DNA of 64,000 bases from Cucumis sativus (GCF_000004075.3 NC_026661.2:3286001-3350000), one strand, 5' to 3'; numbered from the stretch's first letter, positions 13,413 to 28,400 are shown. Numbers and translations: made by a program. The notes: a model not told the origin generated them from the sequence alone.

Positions 13413-16400
13413 GTTTCTCTAAAATGTTATAAGATATATTTATAGGAATAGATTACCTACGTTACCTATCATAGAGTTTTGGAGCTTTATTGAAATATAA
13501 TCATTTACATCCTTCGGTCCAAAGTAACAAGATGAGCACTTTCTCCTAGTCCATTTTAGTCTTACTATGACAACGTCTTTTAGTATGCTTATCTCATTAG
13601 GCATTTTGTTAGGCTCGACCTCAATTTAAGTCAAGACCTCAACCAACCATGTGCTATAGGTTTAGTTTGGATCATATATAATGTTAGTTTTGACCCAAAA
13701 ATTATGTTGTTTTTTTTTTGACATATTATATGCCATTAGGTCCAAAATTACCAAATTATATATATAGGCCAAACTTGTACTTCAATCCTAATTTCCTTAA
13801 AACTAAAATAATATAAATGTAAAAATGGAAAGGATAAAATAAATACAACTGAATTGTTTCATACTAAATCAATAATGTTAAAAAAAATTCAATATTAAAG
13901 ACGGGATTCCTTTTTCACAGAAAGAAACAAAAAATCAATAATGTTTCCATTTCATTGATTAACATAAGTTTCTAGAAACATACTAAAATATAAATGAAGA
14001 TGAAATAAGGGAAGGAATCATCAGAAAGATGTGTTTTCCTTTTTCTTATTTTTCTTATTATTGGAGAACAATGAGACCATTTTTTCAATTAAAAAAATAA
14101 AAAATACCTAATTTTGTTTAAATAATATTAGAAATGGTTAGAGAGTGGAATTGACTGTTCCACAAGTCACCCACATGTCAACAATAAAATAATTTTAATA
14201 TATAATAGAGAAGTGCTTCAAAAGCAAGCAGTTGGGAAGAAGCACATGGGCCGCTCTTTGTTTTCTCATTACACATCTTACGCCTCTCCACTTTTATTCC
14301 ACACTAATTTTATGTTATAACTTTTTTTTTTCTAAATTATAATAAGTCGGTTATTTAATTAGAACATAATTATATCTAACTTAACTTAAAATTGGAATTA
14401 TAATTTGATATTATTTTCAATCAAATTATGTTAAACTTCAATAATTTCAACCCTAAGAAGAAGCACATTGAAATCAAAGTCATGGATATATCATTGATAT
14501 TTAGAATATGGTTTCAACCTTATCTTAGCTTTTGTCATTTTCTTTGAATTTCACCTCACACTTAATCTACTATTTTCACAATCTTATCCATTTGATATTT
14601 TGATTAATGCCCTTTAAAGTTGTATCTATTGCAGCCTTAATTTTAAACAGTATTTCAATCCATTTCTTTAACTTTTAGTTCTATATTCTATTCCATGGTT
14701 TATAAATTGTTTTAATACGTTTTAATGCATCTTTCAATCTTTTAAAGAAAATTTAATAGCTATTTCTTTGATGTAATTAGAGTTGAAAAAGAAAATCATA
14801 ATTAAAATTTTCTAAATCCATTTGAACTCATTTTTAGCGTTAAGAGAATTATTATACACAGATTTAAAGTTAAAAAATATATTAAACATTTTTTTCTTGA
14901 CAATTTGAATCTATCCTAAGCTTGAATCATTCTTTATTATGGTACAAGTAGGATATGATTTATTTAATCAATGGTCATTGTTTGTTATGTTATAGGGGCA
15001 TCTTCTTTATTATTATTATTACTACTAGAAAGAAATGGTGTGTTTTAAGAAATTTTTAAAGGTGATTTAAAAGGAAACTATTTAATTTATTTTTATAAGG
15101 ATAATGATTCATTGAATTTTGGTAAAAACAGTCTTTTATATTTGAATTCTATGTTAGGTTTTGGATTTAGTTGATTTGAATCTCCAAATAAGCATATTTC
15201 ATAGTTAATTAGGATTGCAAATTACAAAACTATGCTTTGGGATGTCATAATCTGGCTGAGTGTATATGATTTATTCTCTTTATATCTCATATTTTTATAT
15301 TTATGTATTTTGGATTTAATCCTTATATTTAAATTATATTTTCAATAAATATTTAAAATAGTTCAATTTCTGTTTTTAAAAAAATTGAAATACTTCTTGT
15401 TATCAGTTTAGAATTTCATATGCTTAATTATGTAGTATTATGTAACGAATTTAATAAAAATTAATTATAAACTATGGTGTCTAAAATTAAATATAACTCA
15501 AAGTATCCAAACAAAAAATAGTATTTAAATTTATTTTTAAAATTAATTACTTGAAATATATATTTCAAAATCTTAAAGTATTTTTAATTTGATGAACTTA
15601 CAAAAACAATAAGACTTTAGCTCAATTGATACATGGAAATTTAAAGGTTCACGTTCAAATCTCCTCCTTTCCAACTTCTACTTTAAACAAAGGAAAAAGA
15701 ATCAGGAGAAAATTGCATTGCAAGGGAGGAAAAAGACAATTATGTTATGATTTGAATAATGTTTAGCATTATATCATGATATAAAATTTGCTTTAAATAT
15801 AAAGGAAGATCGGAATATATAAACGTTAACTCTCCAAGTAAAACTTTCAATTGTTTTAGTTTATATAATTTAATAAAATGCACATTTGGTCAAGAAGTAT
15901 TACATTTCTTTCCAACTTGAGTTTCAAGATTTATTTTTCAGTATCTACTCACTTTTTGTCATTAATATTAATGTCTAAAAATGAATTTACAATAATGTTC
16001 ATTTTAATTTTTAACTCAAATAATAGGCCTACTTAATTAAGTATAATTGCTGAATTATTTTAAATTAATCAATAAATATTAATATTAAAAAAGAAATATT
16101 GAGTCAACAATTCCAATTATAAATAGAAAAAAAGGAAAAAGGAAAAGGAAAGAGAGAGAGAGAGAGAGAAAAGAAAATAATAAAGAACGTGAGAGGGAGA
16201 AGTCACAACTGAGAGTGATTTAAATGAAATGGATAAGAATATATAATTGTTGGTATAAAAGGCCTACTGGGTCCTCTAATGAATGGTGATGAGTCAGCAA
16301 TCGGATTGGATTGAAAAATGGATAAAAGCTGAGCTGGAGTCTTTGTCTCCTCACCGGTCATCACGCCTTCACTTTATTTTGCTCACCCTTTCTTTCCTAT

Positions 16401-18734
16401 CAAATATATAACCAATTCAGTTATTACTAACCTAAGTTCCTCAATTTTTACCAATTTCACTCCTTCCATCAAATATTTTACATAATAAATCTACTTTTTT
16501 TTGTTTAATTTTAGTTGAATCATCTCTAACCTGTACATGAATCAAATCCATAAATATACATATTTTGTTTGAAATCGTTAGATTTGAATACGTTAATTTT
16601 CTCATTCCGCTAATATTAATAATAAAATACAGACAGAAAGATATGTAAATTTATATAATTAAAGGGTGGGTGGGGCCTTGGATGGGGCAATAGCTTAAAG
16701 CTTTTGTTATTGTACTAAGAAAGTGACTTCTCTTCAAACCTTTCTTTACATTCAAAATATCTTCTCCTTTTTCTTTTCTTAAAAAGAATAATTGAAAAAG
16801 AACTTTAGTTTAAACTTAACAATTTAGTGATTATAATTTCAAGGATAAATTATAAATTTTAGTCTAGGTTTGCTTCTATCATTTTGTTTTCTAACTTTTA
16901 AATTACAAATTTAATCATTTTTTTTATAAAATCAACCCATCTACTCTATCAAAATGAATTTGTTTTAGGTATTATTAGATGTAAATTTAATTGTAAGTCT
17001 AAATTAAAAAAAAAAACTTTTAAATCTCAATTCATAAAATATCCCTTACACACGAAATTGAAAGTTTGTGAAATCACTAGACAAGAAAATTAAAATCGTA
17101 AAGATCCATCAAATGTTTTTAAAAATCTAAATACCAAATATACTGAACTTATAATTTAAACCTCGTTAACTAAGTTTGTAAGATTAAGAATGAACACACA
17201 AGATTTTGAATTAGATCTATAACTTAGCATACTATCCATAAAGGTCCTTTTTTGCCCAACAAGTTTGTGATTGTGTACCCAAAACTTACTTTATTTTATT
17301 TTATTAATAAAAGTACACATCAAATAATTACACATATTATGGAAACAAATCTGCCTCAACTAATAGACAAAGTTAATTAGGAAATGAGTTTCTAAGTTAC
17401 AACCTCCTCCACTTCCCATTATGCTATACCATCAGGTTTCCATTCGATTCTTTTATTTTAAATATTAATAATTTTATTCTCTAAATCATTTTTTAAAATG
17501 GAGATAATTTGATTTTTTTTCTAAATTTTAATGATTTGCTAAAATGAATATAATTTGATTTTTAGAAGGAATTTAATTTTTTTTAAAAGGACAAAAATCA
17601 AAATCAAACCCTACTTTATTTCTTAGCCCTCATTTGTTATCTAACCAATATTTTTTAAAAAAATGCAACATAGTCAATGGTCTAAACTTTAACAATAAAA
17701 ATTTTGGAAATGAAATTATTATCATGGTCACTTTTTTTAGGATTACAAAAGAGTAAAGTTGATCCCTCTGTTATCGACCTTTTTATGGTTTCATGCGATT
17801 ATAGTTAAACATCCATAATTTAAGACTCTTCACTGATTAGGTACCATAGGGGAAAAAATATGTTTAGATGAGTTTTTATTCATAAGTTTGTGACATGTTA
17901 ACATGAATATTTATAAATATGTCAAAGTTAAACATCCCCTTCAAGTTTTTAACCTATATAGAATAATTGTGATACAAATATAAAAAAAGTGAAATTAAAA
18001 CTAACGAAATAGTTGTTTAGATTTGTAGAAATTACATAAATATGATATAATTTTGGTTTTGAGGAATGCGTCGGCTATTCTTCGTGGGCTGGGCTGGGCC
18101 TTATATTGTGACAAAGGTCAACAGGTCATGACTATGGGTTTGGAATTCAGGCCCAAAAGCTCAATACATCGAAAGTAAGGAATTCGTTACAATCTGTCAG
18201 TCTTTTGTCAAGAAAATTGTTGCCATTTTTCCGTTAGTCATTTAAGGTTCATTCTGATTTCATAAAGTTTCATTTTTTTTAATCCATTGTTCGTTTTTAT
18301 AGTTTCCGAGTTCATATTTTAAAATGAAGTTTTGACATCCTCCATTGATGTCATGTAAATTTGATAAACAGTGACCAAATGAGTTACTTTTTAAACCAAC
18401 ACTAGTTACATTTTGAAATGAATAATGAGTATAGCTTAAATGACGTAAAATGTGTATAATTACTATCTTGTTAAATCTTTCGTTTCCATCTCACCATGGT
18501 TGACAAAGGAAAAGTTCTTTTTTTCTTTTAATATTGGACCAATATAGATATTTTATAACTACAAGTACTAAATTAAACTTTTAAAAGTACCCATATTGGT
18601 TTAACATAATTCTTATAGTTTGGAAAAATTAAAATTGAGTATAGTATAACAAAACCATTGGTCGACAAAATTTATGTGAGACATTAGAGGAAGTAAATTG
18701 GTTATTCTTGGAGTAATTATAATTGATGACCATT
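13413..18734. other. Gene-poor AT-rich DNA with simple repeats
   Basis: No coding region is recognised. A GA dinucleotide repeat lies at about 16150-16169. A tRNA-derived SINE-like signal is at 15613-15690 (separate entry). The open frames are short and lack family resemblance. Confidence 0.45.
15613..15690 (+). repeat. Possible tRNA-derived SINE remnant
   Basis: An A-box-like segment (TTAGCTCAATTGATAC, about 15617-15632) is followed some 35 bases later by a B-box-like segment (GTTCAAATCTCC, about 15653-15664). That is the spacing of an internal RNA polymerase III promoter. No target-site duplication or tail was established. Confidence 0.3.
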
Positions 18735-18990
18735 TTATGAATAATAATTAAAGATATAGCAACATTTTAAAAATATTATAAATATAGCAAAAATATCGCT
18801 GATAAACTTGTATCGCCGATAGATTTGTATGATCTATCAATGATAGACCGATATTTACAACATGGCCTATCGGTGATAGAGTTTTATCATTGATAGAATT
18901 TGACAAATTTTGTTATATTTACAATTTTTAAAAAATGTTGCTATATGCTTAATTATTTTACCTCTAATAGCTAAATTTGCAACTATTCAT
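18735..18990. repeat. Foldback (MITE-like) element, GATAGA-core family
   Basis: Inner arms are ATATAGCAACATTTTAAAAA (from about 18754) and its approximate inverse TTTAAAAAATGTTGCTATAT (to about 18946). The core has several short palindromes around CTATCAATGATAG and CTATCGGTGATAG. The right outer end, reverse-complemented (GAATAGTTGCAAATTTAG), matches the left outer end of the element at 30135. No open frame is present, so it would be non-autonomous. Confidence 0.6.
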
Positions 18991-21900
18991 TATTATAATC
19001 TCATGTTGTTGTAATTGAGTTAAGATAGTTTGTCTTTGGAGCGTAAATTACTTTAGTTTGAACTGTAACAATATTTGTTGAGATATGAACTATTTAAGTT
19101 CGAAATTAAAATTTTTCAAACAATGTTGACTATTTAACTAATGGAAGTATTTCCTCTAACCGTAGATAGCTATTATAATCTTAAATAATTCTTCTTTCAA
19201 ACGTCGTGTAAGATTTAGATTATAACTTTTTTTTCAAATAAACAAATTATAATTTAATCTACAAATAAATTAGAATTCGAACTTAATTGATATGATATTT
19301 TAATTTAGAGGTACCAAGTTGAATTATAGGGACAAAACCTGGAAAAAATATTAAGAAAAAATGAATTGATTTTTTTTCAAAAGAAAAAGAAAACAGAATT
19401 CACAATTACATTAATTTTGCTGAGTAACTTTATATGATTATGACGGAGTGATGGAGACCAGGTCCAACGACTCCAGCTTTAAGGTGACGTAAATAAAACG
19501 ACAGCCCAATTAAAATTCAAATAGTCGGAAATGCAACCAGTAAAAGAATTACACGTGGAACAAACAATAATGTCGTTGAAGAAAAAGGTAAACTAGGAAA
19601 TCAGCCACCGTGGGATCTGAAAACGAATCCAAACCGTACAAATCAAACGCCAGAGGAGAATGACTTTGGTTAATGATAATAGATCGGGGAGTATCCGAAT
19701 ATTTATTGTCATTCTTATTCATTCTTCTTCCCTCTCTCTCTCTATGCTTTACAGAAAGGTAAAAGTACAATTATTTGCAAAATGACACATTTACCTCTTT
19801 ACATTTCTTTTATAAAAAATATAGTCTATTTTTCTGTCAATTTTTCATTTAAGTAAACTAGACCTCCCCCACTAAATTTATAGTTGTACAATAGAGAGAG
19901 GTTTTAAAATATTTTAATTAATAAAATTGTCTTTTGCCATATTTAACTCAAATAGTTATAACTATTTTAAGAGAAAGATACTTGTCCGACTGGTGTGTTC
20001 ACATCAGATTGCAATCCTTTATATCAATTATTTAAATCATACTCATATGTTAAATAGTACGATAATCCGTTACATAATGCTTCATATGTATGGTTTAAAT
20101 CTGTAAAAGGATATACCCCTAAATGTCAAGAGTTGTAATAGAAGCAAAGTGCAATGCCATTCATTTGAATATATTTTTTTACTTAGATCGTGATGCTTTA
20201 CATCCATGGTTCAAATTACATCTATACACCATGAATAATAATAATACTCCTTAATATTATTTCCTTTTCCTTTCACAATAAATAAATAAATACATTTTTA
20301 ACAAGCTTAACTTCAATCTTCAATCTAACATCTAAATAATTTAAGAATTTTATGTACATATTGTTTCCTTACAGTCCATTTTATATATAGTATAGTACAT
20401 ACGAGTAAATGAGCTGAATTATTAGCTAAAGACTAAAAATAAATATAAATTTGTGTTCCAGTTTTTAACTTGTTTCTTGAAAACCTTGGTAGAAATAAAT
20501 AACAAATGATAAATCTAGAGATAGAAGAAGGGTTTATTTGACCTAGTTTTCACTAGGGTTTAGTTATTCAACTTTATGTTATATTGTATGCTTAATGAAT
20601 TGCTGAATTTCTTCCCTGTAAACATAAACTAAGTAGTGGACTCTTGATTATTATTGGTTGTATTTTATATTGGACATCGCTTAAGATTTGTTTATATTAA
20701 TTTTATTCTTTCAATTTAATTATCCAAAAATCAACAAAATCAAATAGAATATCATCCCTAATTTTAACTTTCAATATATAATCAAATTCAAATAAATTAG
20801 TATTATACCATTCATCAATCACCACTAAACTTCAATTTATTTAACTTTGGGTTATTTTCATTTAATGTCATTAATTTTACATGGTCCACTCTCAATTATA
20901 TCATACAAATTGAAAATTTTAACTTTTATTTTAGGCCTGGCTGCATTTATGGCACAATAAAAATTAAATATTGAGAAATGACAATTCAAAGAAACAATGA
21001 TAGGCATATATGTATTTAGTGCCCTATAGCTAATAGACCTCATAGAAATCATCAAAACAAACCAGAAAAAAATTGATTGAAACTTAGAAAAACAGGTCAA
21101 ATGTAAAAATCCAATAGCTATATCTAATTATTAACCTCCAAATATTTGAAAATTTAACTTAGTTAATTTGCTTTTGATCTAAGTAATTATGCGTCAATCA
21201 TCAACCAAGCCAATACTTAAATACATTTCAGATAATACCTATCTTCCTCCATCATTTTACCCAATTTTACAATCATAGTTTATCTTGAAATCATTCTTAT
21301 CTCTTTTTTGAAACTTTTGTATACAAACGAACAAGGAAAAATGCATAAGAAGCATCCAAATATTACCCTGTTTATACGTTACATTTATCATTGATTTTAA
21401 AGCTTAAATTTATTTATTTGATCATTATGTTTCTACTCTTATTCTTAAAAATTATGTCAAGTTTTTTTAGATTAAAATTAAGAAAATTAAAATATTTGTA
21501 GCCTTTTAATCTTTGAATTTTGAGTTTAATTCATAAAATTTAAAATATCACAATATCATTTTGATATTTGAGTTATATTTCAATTTCATTCAAAAAAAAT
21601 TACAACATTTTCATTTATATTATTTTGAATTCTCACTAAATATTCACCATAAATAAATTAAACAATTATGAAATTTAATTTTAAAACTAATTCCAACAGA
21701 GAACATAATAATAATTTATTTGAACATTTAAAATGAATGAGTAAATATTAAACCTAACTAAATGAATATTTAATGAAAAACCATAATTTAAATAACGTTT
21801 AAAGTATATCTAGAGGATTAAATGGAAACAAAATTTAATTTTTAAATACAATAAACTATAACATTTTGAATCAAATCAACTAAATTGAAATCAAAATTAA

Positions 21901-24900
21901 ATTAAAACAAAACTAAAGAATATATTATTTTAAACTGAGTGAAAAACAAAACTAAAAGTCCTGTACCAGAAAAAAGAAAAAGAAAAAAAAAAGGAAAGCT
22001 TTTTTCTTTGTTATAAATACCAAAATGGATGGGAACTACAGAAATCGATACATTCGATTTGATATATTAAATTTTTAACGTTTGAGTTTTGTAAGAATTG
22101 AATGAAAAGAAGTAAAGAAATAAAAGGGGATGTGGACTGAGTATCTGCAGTTCCATTGCCTCGCTTTAAAGCTCCTCCTCCTCTCCTCCTCCTCGGTAGC
22201 CACTCGTGGTGCTATTGTATTTTGACTACACAACGTACTCCACCACTCGCCTTTCTCTTACACGCGCATGCTTTCTTCTTCTCTTCTCCTTCAACAAATA
22301 TTTGGACTAAAATTACTTTGCAAACCCTATACTTTACAATTTGTTTAATTTTAATCTTTTCCAAATTAATTCATAACATAAAAATCCAGGTTAGTGATAT
22401 AAAGTTTCCTTTTAAAATCAACCATAAAATAGTAGATCATACTTTTAAAACAAATCAAGATTTTATTTGAATTTTCATACATTTTGATGTTTAGATTAAA
22501 TTTTAATTTAGGAGAAAACGTTAAGAGACAACAAATGGTTTTTGAAAATATATTAGGAAATAATAATATTAATTAATTTTAAAATTGATTGAAATCACGC
22601 ATTTAGAAGTGTCCTAATTAAAATCAAATATGTCTCAAATTATCTACGTCAAAATAATAAATTTGAATTCTTTTAAATTTATAAAGTAAAATTTAAAATC
22701 TTGAACTAGAAGTTAAAATTGAGTCAAATTTTATTATAACTATGGGTTCAATTTCTGCAAACATGGTAGGTTTAAGGGCCTAATTCTAACATAGGTAGAA
22801 ATTTAGAGGTCTAATTAAAATTTTGAGAGTATATTATAGAATGGTATCCACAATTTGCTCATGATTTTACTTTCCTTGTTGGGACTTAGGGGAGAGTGTC
22901 CCCTCACGCTCTTCTATAATACCTTCCCTTTATTTATTTTGTCTTTGAATTTCAAACATGGATTTAAATTATTTTTCAAATACCATTACGTGTCCTTTGA
23001 AAAATAATACATGAAATTATCAAAATTGTGAAGCTTTGTTCATGAAAATCATTTTTTAGAAGTTATGAACTGTTTTGAGTGCTTTTTTTTTTTTTAACAT
23101 AGCATCTCCCTTTTTAAATTTATTTTACTCCTTTATTCTTATTGTCGTGTTAAAATCATGAGAGAAATTGAATTAAATAATTGAAAGATTACGTATAAAT
23201 TATAAAAATCGTTTTAGAAATTATCCAATCCCAATAAACATAAAAAAAATAACTAGGTTGAAATATTATTTTGGTTAGTTCAATAGATTTTAAATTTATT
23301 GAATGAATAGACTAATAAACAAAGTTTTTTTTAAAAAAAAAAAAATTGAATATTTTATCTTATAATCAAAAGTCCCAACTTGCATATGGAGGTTATTTAA
23401 ATGTAAATGTAACATGTAAGAAGTGGTTTTTCTTTCCTCCCCTAATTGTAAATTTTAAATAATTGATTTTGATTTCATTTTAATTAAATTGAGAAACAAA
23501 GGTATGAACTAAGAAGTAAGATGGCATCATGTCCAAAAAGTCATTTCTGCAGAATCAAAGCTGTAAAGAAGTGGTTTATATTATATATTTTCTAATTCAT
23601 ATAGATTCCATCTGTAAAGTAACTTCAACACACAAACACACACCCACGCAAAAAAGTTACTATTTAATATTGTTTTGGTTTATATATAAATTTTGTCTAC
23701 AAAATTCAATCATACGATGTATTGTTTTATTTATATTATTCAAAAAATTTCCAAAATTCTTAACATGAACACATTTAAATGGGTTGAATTTCTAGGACAT
23801 AACAACCTATTTTAGATTAGGGAAATTGTTTTTTTAGTAGGATCATGTGAGTATTTCTTATATATGTGTCATGTGAAGTTGATGGGATATCTATTATATT
23901 TCTAATTCATTCTTCCATAAGAGTCAACTATTTTTTAATAATTAATCTTCCATAATATTATTTTAAAGTTTTATTCTTTTCACATTTTTAATTCATTTTA
24001 TGGCGGATATATCAGTTTATAGGGTTGTTTGAGCCATTAACTCACTTACATCAAGTGGGTTATTATTGTTTATTTGATAGTTGGGTTATTATTGTTTATT
24101 TGATAGTTTGATATCTTATTCCGATAGCTTATGTTTTCCAATTATTATGACTAAAGTTTAATTACATATAAATGATTTGAAAATTTTGGCTGTTTATTGT
24201 GTCTACTCACTTTAGGTTAATATAGAAAACAAATTTTGTAAGTTTTAAAAGAATAAGCTTGTTTTTTTTTAAAAAAAATATATTGTAGAACAAGAATAAC
24301 AAAATATTGAATTTCTAATAAAAGGGGTGTTTTTGGCAATATTTTCATTTTTCATTTTAGTTTTTGAAGATTAAAGATATTTATTTACTTATCTTGTTTT
24401 GTATCAAAATTAAGTAGAAAAGTTGCATTATTAACCAAATTCCAAAAATCACAAACACATTTTTTAAAATTATTTTTTTATAAAAAATTTAGATATGGAA
24501 GTAAGAGATTTTGAGGTAGAAAAGATTTTTATAAACTTAAGTTTCAAAAACAAAAAAGAGTTCATATTTCAAAATCTAAAAAGAAAAATACAAAGATCTC
24601 ATATTGCAATTGACAATTCTTTAGTTTTTGTTTTTGAAAATCAAGCTCATCAACATTAACATACCCTCTAAATCATTTTCACTATCTACTTTTTGTCAAC
24701 GATTTAAAAAAAAAATCTTTTAAAAACTTTTTTCTTCTTTCTCAAACTTGACTAAGAATTCAAAACCCCGATAAACATGCAGATAAAATAAGAAAGAAAT
24801 GGATTTAAATTTAAAAAATAAAAACAAAAACAAAAACAAAAGATAGTTACCAAATGAGAGTAACATTTATAAAATTATTTATTAAATATAAAAAAAAATG

Positions 24901-24960
24901 TTTGGGGCAAGAATTTGGTTAAAGTAGTCATGTACATATTATTATTATTTAAAAAATAAA
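18991..24960. other. Gene-poor AT-rich DNA
   Basis: No gene is recognised. A less AT-rich patch at 19440-19760 contains an ABRE-like ACACGTGG (about 19552) and a TGACGTAA-like motif, but no open frame with family resemblance. A short GC-richer, CTCCTC-rich patch is at 22150-22280. A 26-base direct duplication (GGGTTATTATTGTTTATTTG) sits at 24057-24106. Confidence 0.45.
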
Positions 24961-25110
24961 CTATTTTAGCTTGATTAAAAATAATATTACTATTTTAGCT
25001 TGATTAAAAAAATAATATTACTATTTTTGCTTGATTAAAAAAATAATATTACTATTTTTGCTTGATTAAAAAAATAATATTACTATTTTTGCTTGATTAA
25101 AAAATAATAA
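24961..25110. repeat. Minisatellite, five copies of a 29-31 base unit
   Basis: Copies begin near 24961, 24990, 25021, 25052 and 25083. The unit is CTATTTT(A/T)GCTTGATT followed by an A run and ATAATATTA. The first two copies have TTTTAGC and the last three TTTTTGC, with A-run length changes. This suggests stepwise expansion of the right-hand variant. Confidence 0.85.
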
Positions 25111-25498
25111 ATATTAGGAGAAAAAAAAAGATGAGTAGTAATTGAGAATTTCTAAATAATCGAAAAAAAATAGTTATTATAGAATAATTCTTAGTCCAAT
25201 GAGTAGAAGAGTTAAAAATTAGAATGGTAATTTAGAGAAAGAAGATAGATAAATAAATAGAAAAAAATGGGGAGGGAAAAGTAGTGTTGTCGATATAAAC
25301 GAGGCGAAAGGAATTTAGAAAAAGCGAAAGGAGAGTGAAGAAAACGCGGGAGAGAGTGCGAGTGGGTGGAAGAAGAAACAAGGAAGGAAGGAGAGGTCGC
25401 TTTGAAAGCAGTCGTACACATCAGACGCTTCTTCTTTTTAAGTAACCAACCCCTCCACTCTCTTCCTCCCCCAAATTACTCTTTCCCCATTTTTCCGA

Positions 25499-28400
25499 AT
25501 GAATCGTCTAGCCCCTTTATCGGAGGAGCCCATCGACGAACACGACGCTCGTACTCGTACTCGTAATCGCAACCGTACCACTGCCGGAGCAGGAGGAGGA
25601 GGACGATCCTGGCGGAACTGGATCAGAACTCATTTCTCCATCCTTTCTTCTGCAAAAAATCCGATGGCCTCAATGTTCTTCTCAGCGTCCTTGGCTGCCC
25701 TCTCTTTCCCGTCTCTCTTCAACCTAACTCCGCCGTCTCCATTACCAATCAGGTCCCTCTCCCTTTCCTTTCTTCTCTTTACCGTTTCCGTTTAATAAAA
25801 TTTAAATATACAAACAAACATCTCTCTTAGGTTTAGTTCCGATTTTGATTTGTTGGAGATCTCTGTTTTTAATTATTATATTTTTAAATTTTTTGAATAA
25901 TGTAATATAGTATTTGCAACACTTACACGTTTCTTAAGCTTTAAATTACTGAAGTACCCATGACCCTTTTATTTGAGTGACCAAATTAAACCTCTACCCT
26001 CCATCCTTATGCTTATTTTGGTCCCACATTTCATATATAGGATCCTACACTTCTTTCTATACCAACAAAATTTTGTTACATGTTGGACGAAAATTGGGAT
26101 CTGTGATGGAAAATTGGAATTATTGTGTGAATCACTATCATTCCATTTATCTTCAAAATTAATTTTCTTGACCAACGATGCCGCACTACAAATTTCTAGA
26201 AAATATTCGGGTTTTAAAGTGATGATAAATTTTAGGGGTATCTTTAGTGAGTTCATATATATATAATATATATATAATTCAATGACGTGATAGGAAATTT
26301 GAATATTGTACTTTTCTTTTCTTGCTTTAAAATAGGTGTATGATATCTTTATATAAATTGAGTAAAGTGACATTAAGTTTTTGTTATTGTTTATGAAGTT
26401 AACAAACAGTCATTTTGTTTTCTTTAAATTAATTATATAAATGAAACATTTTCTGAACTCATAAGTGAAAATATGGCATAGGAGGAGATCATAGACTAAA
26501 TTCTTTAAAGATATTTTATTTATGTCCTATTTATTATTATTATTTGGGCCTTTGGGAAAGAAAAGAAACTTGTGATTTAAGCTAGAAGAATGTGCTGAAA
26601 ACCAAAAATGAGTGGTCCAGAATTTATGTTTAATGCAACGATTTTCTTTCTTTCTTTCTTTCTTTCTTTCTTTTTAATGAGTTTAAAAAGTTGTCCCTCT
26701 TTTTCAGTCTAGAGGTTACTACGAATTATTTTCTTGAAATTCTATATATAATTTTTATACCAATTTGAAACAAAAATAGATGAATTTTAATTAATACGTG
26801 TATTTCTTAGAAATAGGTAGGGTACGGACAAAATAAATTGTGTATTTTTAATTTTAGTCTCTAATGTTAGTTTGTAAAACTTGAAAACTAGATTAACATA
26901 TTTTATTTCCCTTTTTGAAAATTAATATTATTATTTAATCAATTTTGGTAAAATTTAACTTTGAAGTATTTTCTCCCTGAAGAAAGAAAAAAACTTTGAA
27001 GGCTTAAATTGAAAGTTTATTAAAAGTATTGGGATTAAATGTGGACAAATGGAAATATAAGAATTAGAGTTCAACAAATTATGTATGAGGACAATGATAT
27101 CTTAACTTATCAACTTTGTGTCACATAAATTTGCAGTTTTCTTTTAAGTGAATAAATAATTATAATGAAATGTTGTTTTTTGGAGTAGGTTTCGTCGTCG
27201 TCTCAATATATCATAGAGCATTTCGCGGCGGCAACGGGGTGTCGGAAGTTGAGGGGGAGAGTGAAGAACATATTTGCGACGGGGAAAATAACGATGGGAA
27301 TGGCGGAGGAGGTCAGCTCCGGCGTCGGCGGCGGAGGAGGAGGAGGAGGACCCACAGGCGGTGTAACACAAAAAGGTTGTTTTGTGATGTGGCAAATGAT
27401 TCCGAATAAGTGGCTGATAGAGCTGTCTGTGGGAGGCCACAGCATAGTGGCCGGCAGCGATGGCAACGTCGCTTGGAGGCACACACCTTGGCTTGGCTCT
27501 CACGCGCGCTAAGGGCGCCGTTCGCCCTCTCCGCCGTGCTTTTCAGGCAAGTCTCCAATATCCAGTATTATTCATTTTTCTCTATTTTATCAAAATTTGG
27601 GATCTTCTTTTGACGAGGAAGAAATTCGATCACTCTTTTATAATTACATTTCAAAATTATTTTCAAGATACAATTAAAATTTAAAAGCTTGAAAAAGTAG
27701 TTTCTAAAACTTTTTATAATAAAAAAACATTAGTTAATAATTCAAATGTCTTTGTAAGAATGGTGAGACAATTATTATAGAAATGGAGAATACGTGTGAT
27801 TCATTTCAAATTTAAAGAAACAATAATGATTAACCTTTTTTTGTTACTTTGATTTAAAAAAAGTTTGATTTGTGAAATGAATGAAAAATATTTGGATGTG
27901 TGTAATCAAAATTGGCCGAATGACAAATTTTTGAAAAAGATTGTAATTGAAGGAAATGCGTAGAAAAACCGATACAGGTTATAGTTGCATCCAATTATTG
28001 CATGTAATGTATTTCATGGACTTCGAAAAAGTAGAGTTTCAACAAGTTAGGATGTATATTCTCAATTAGTTCTGTTACTATTTGTTTCTCTACATGTGGA
28101 GTTTGGGAAGAATACTTCATAATAGATATAGCCCCACCCCCCACTAATATTTTAGAGAGGCTTCACTTATCATCTCTAGACCCTACCATTTTTGAGACCT
28201 AAAAAAATGTCTTCAATTTTCTTTCTTTCTTTCTTTCTTTTCTGATAAACTAAGTCTTTATCACTAGGACCATCCCTTAGGAAATTGTGATATTAATTTA
28301 ACCAAGAAGAAGAAGAAGAAGATGATGATGATGATTTATTAGCCTTCTTTGCAAATTGTTGATTATTTTTACAAATGCTCGTGCCTTTTAAATTTATTAT

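Noticed and set aside
22156-22470. 104-codon frame after a CTCCTC-rich patch
   Set aside because: Low-complexity start, AT-rich rest, no splice or family evidence.
24961-25110. CRISPR-like spaced repeat
   Set aside because: Head-to-tail AT-rich minisatellite without unique spacers in a plant nuclear genome.
25969-26373. Open frames on both strands in DUF620 intron 1
   Set aside because: They lie wholly inside a supported intron and have no family resemblance.
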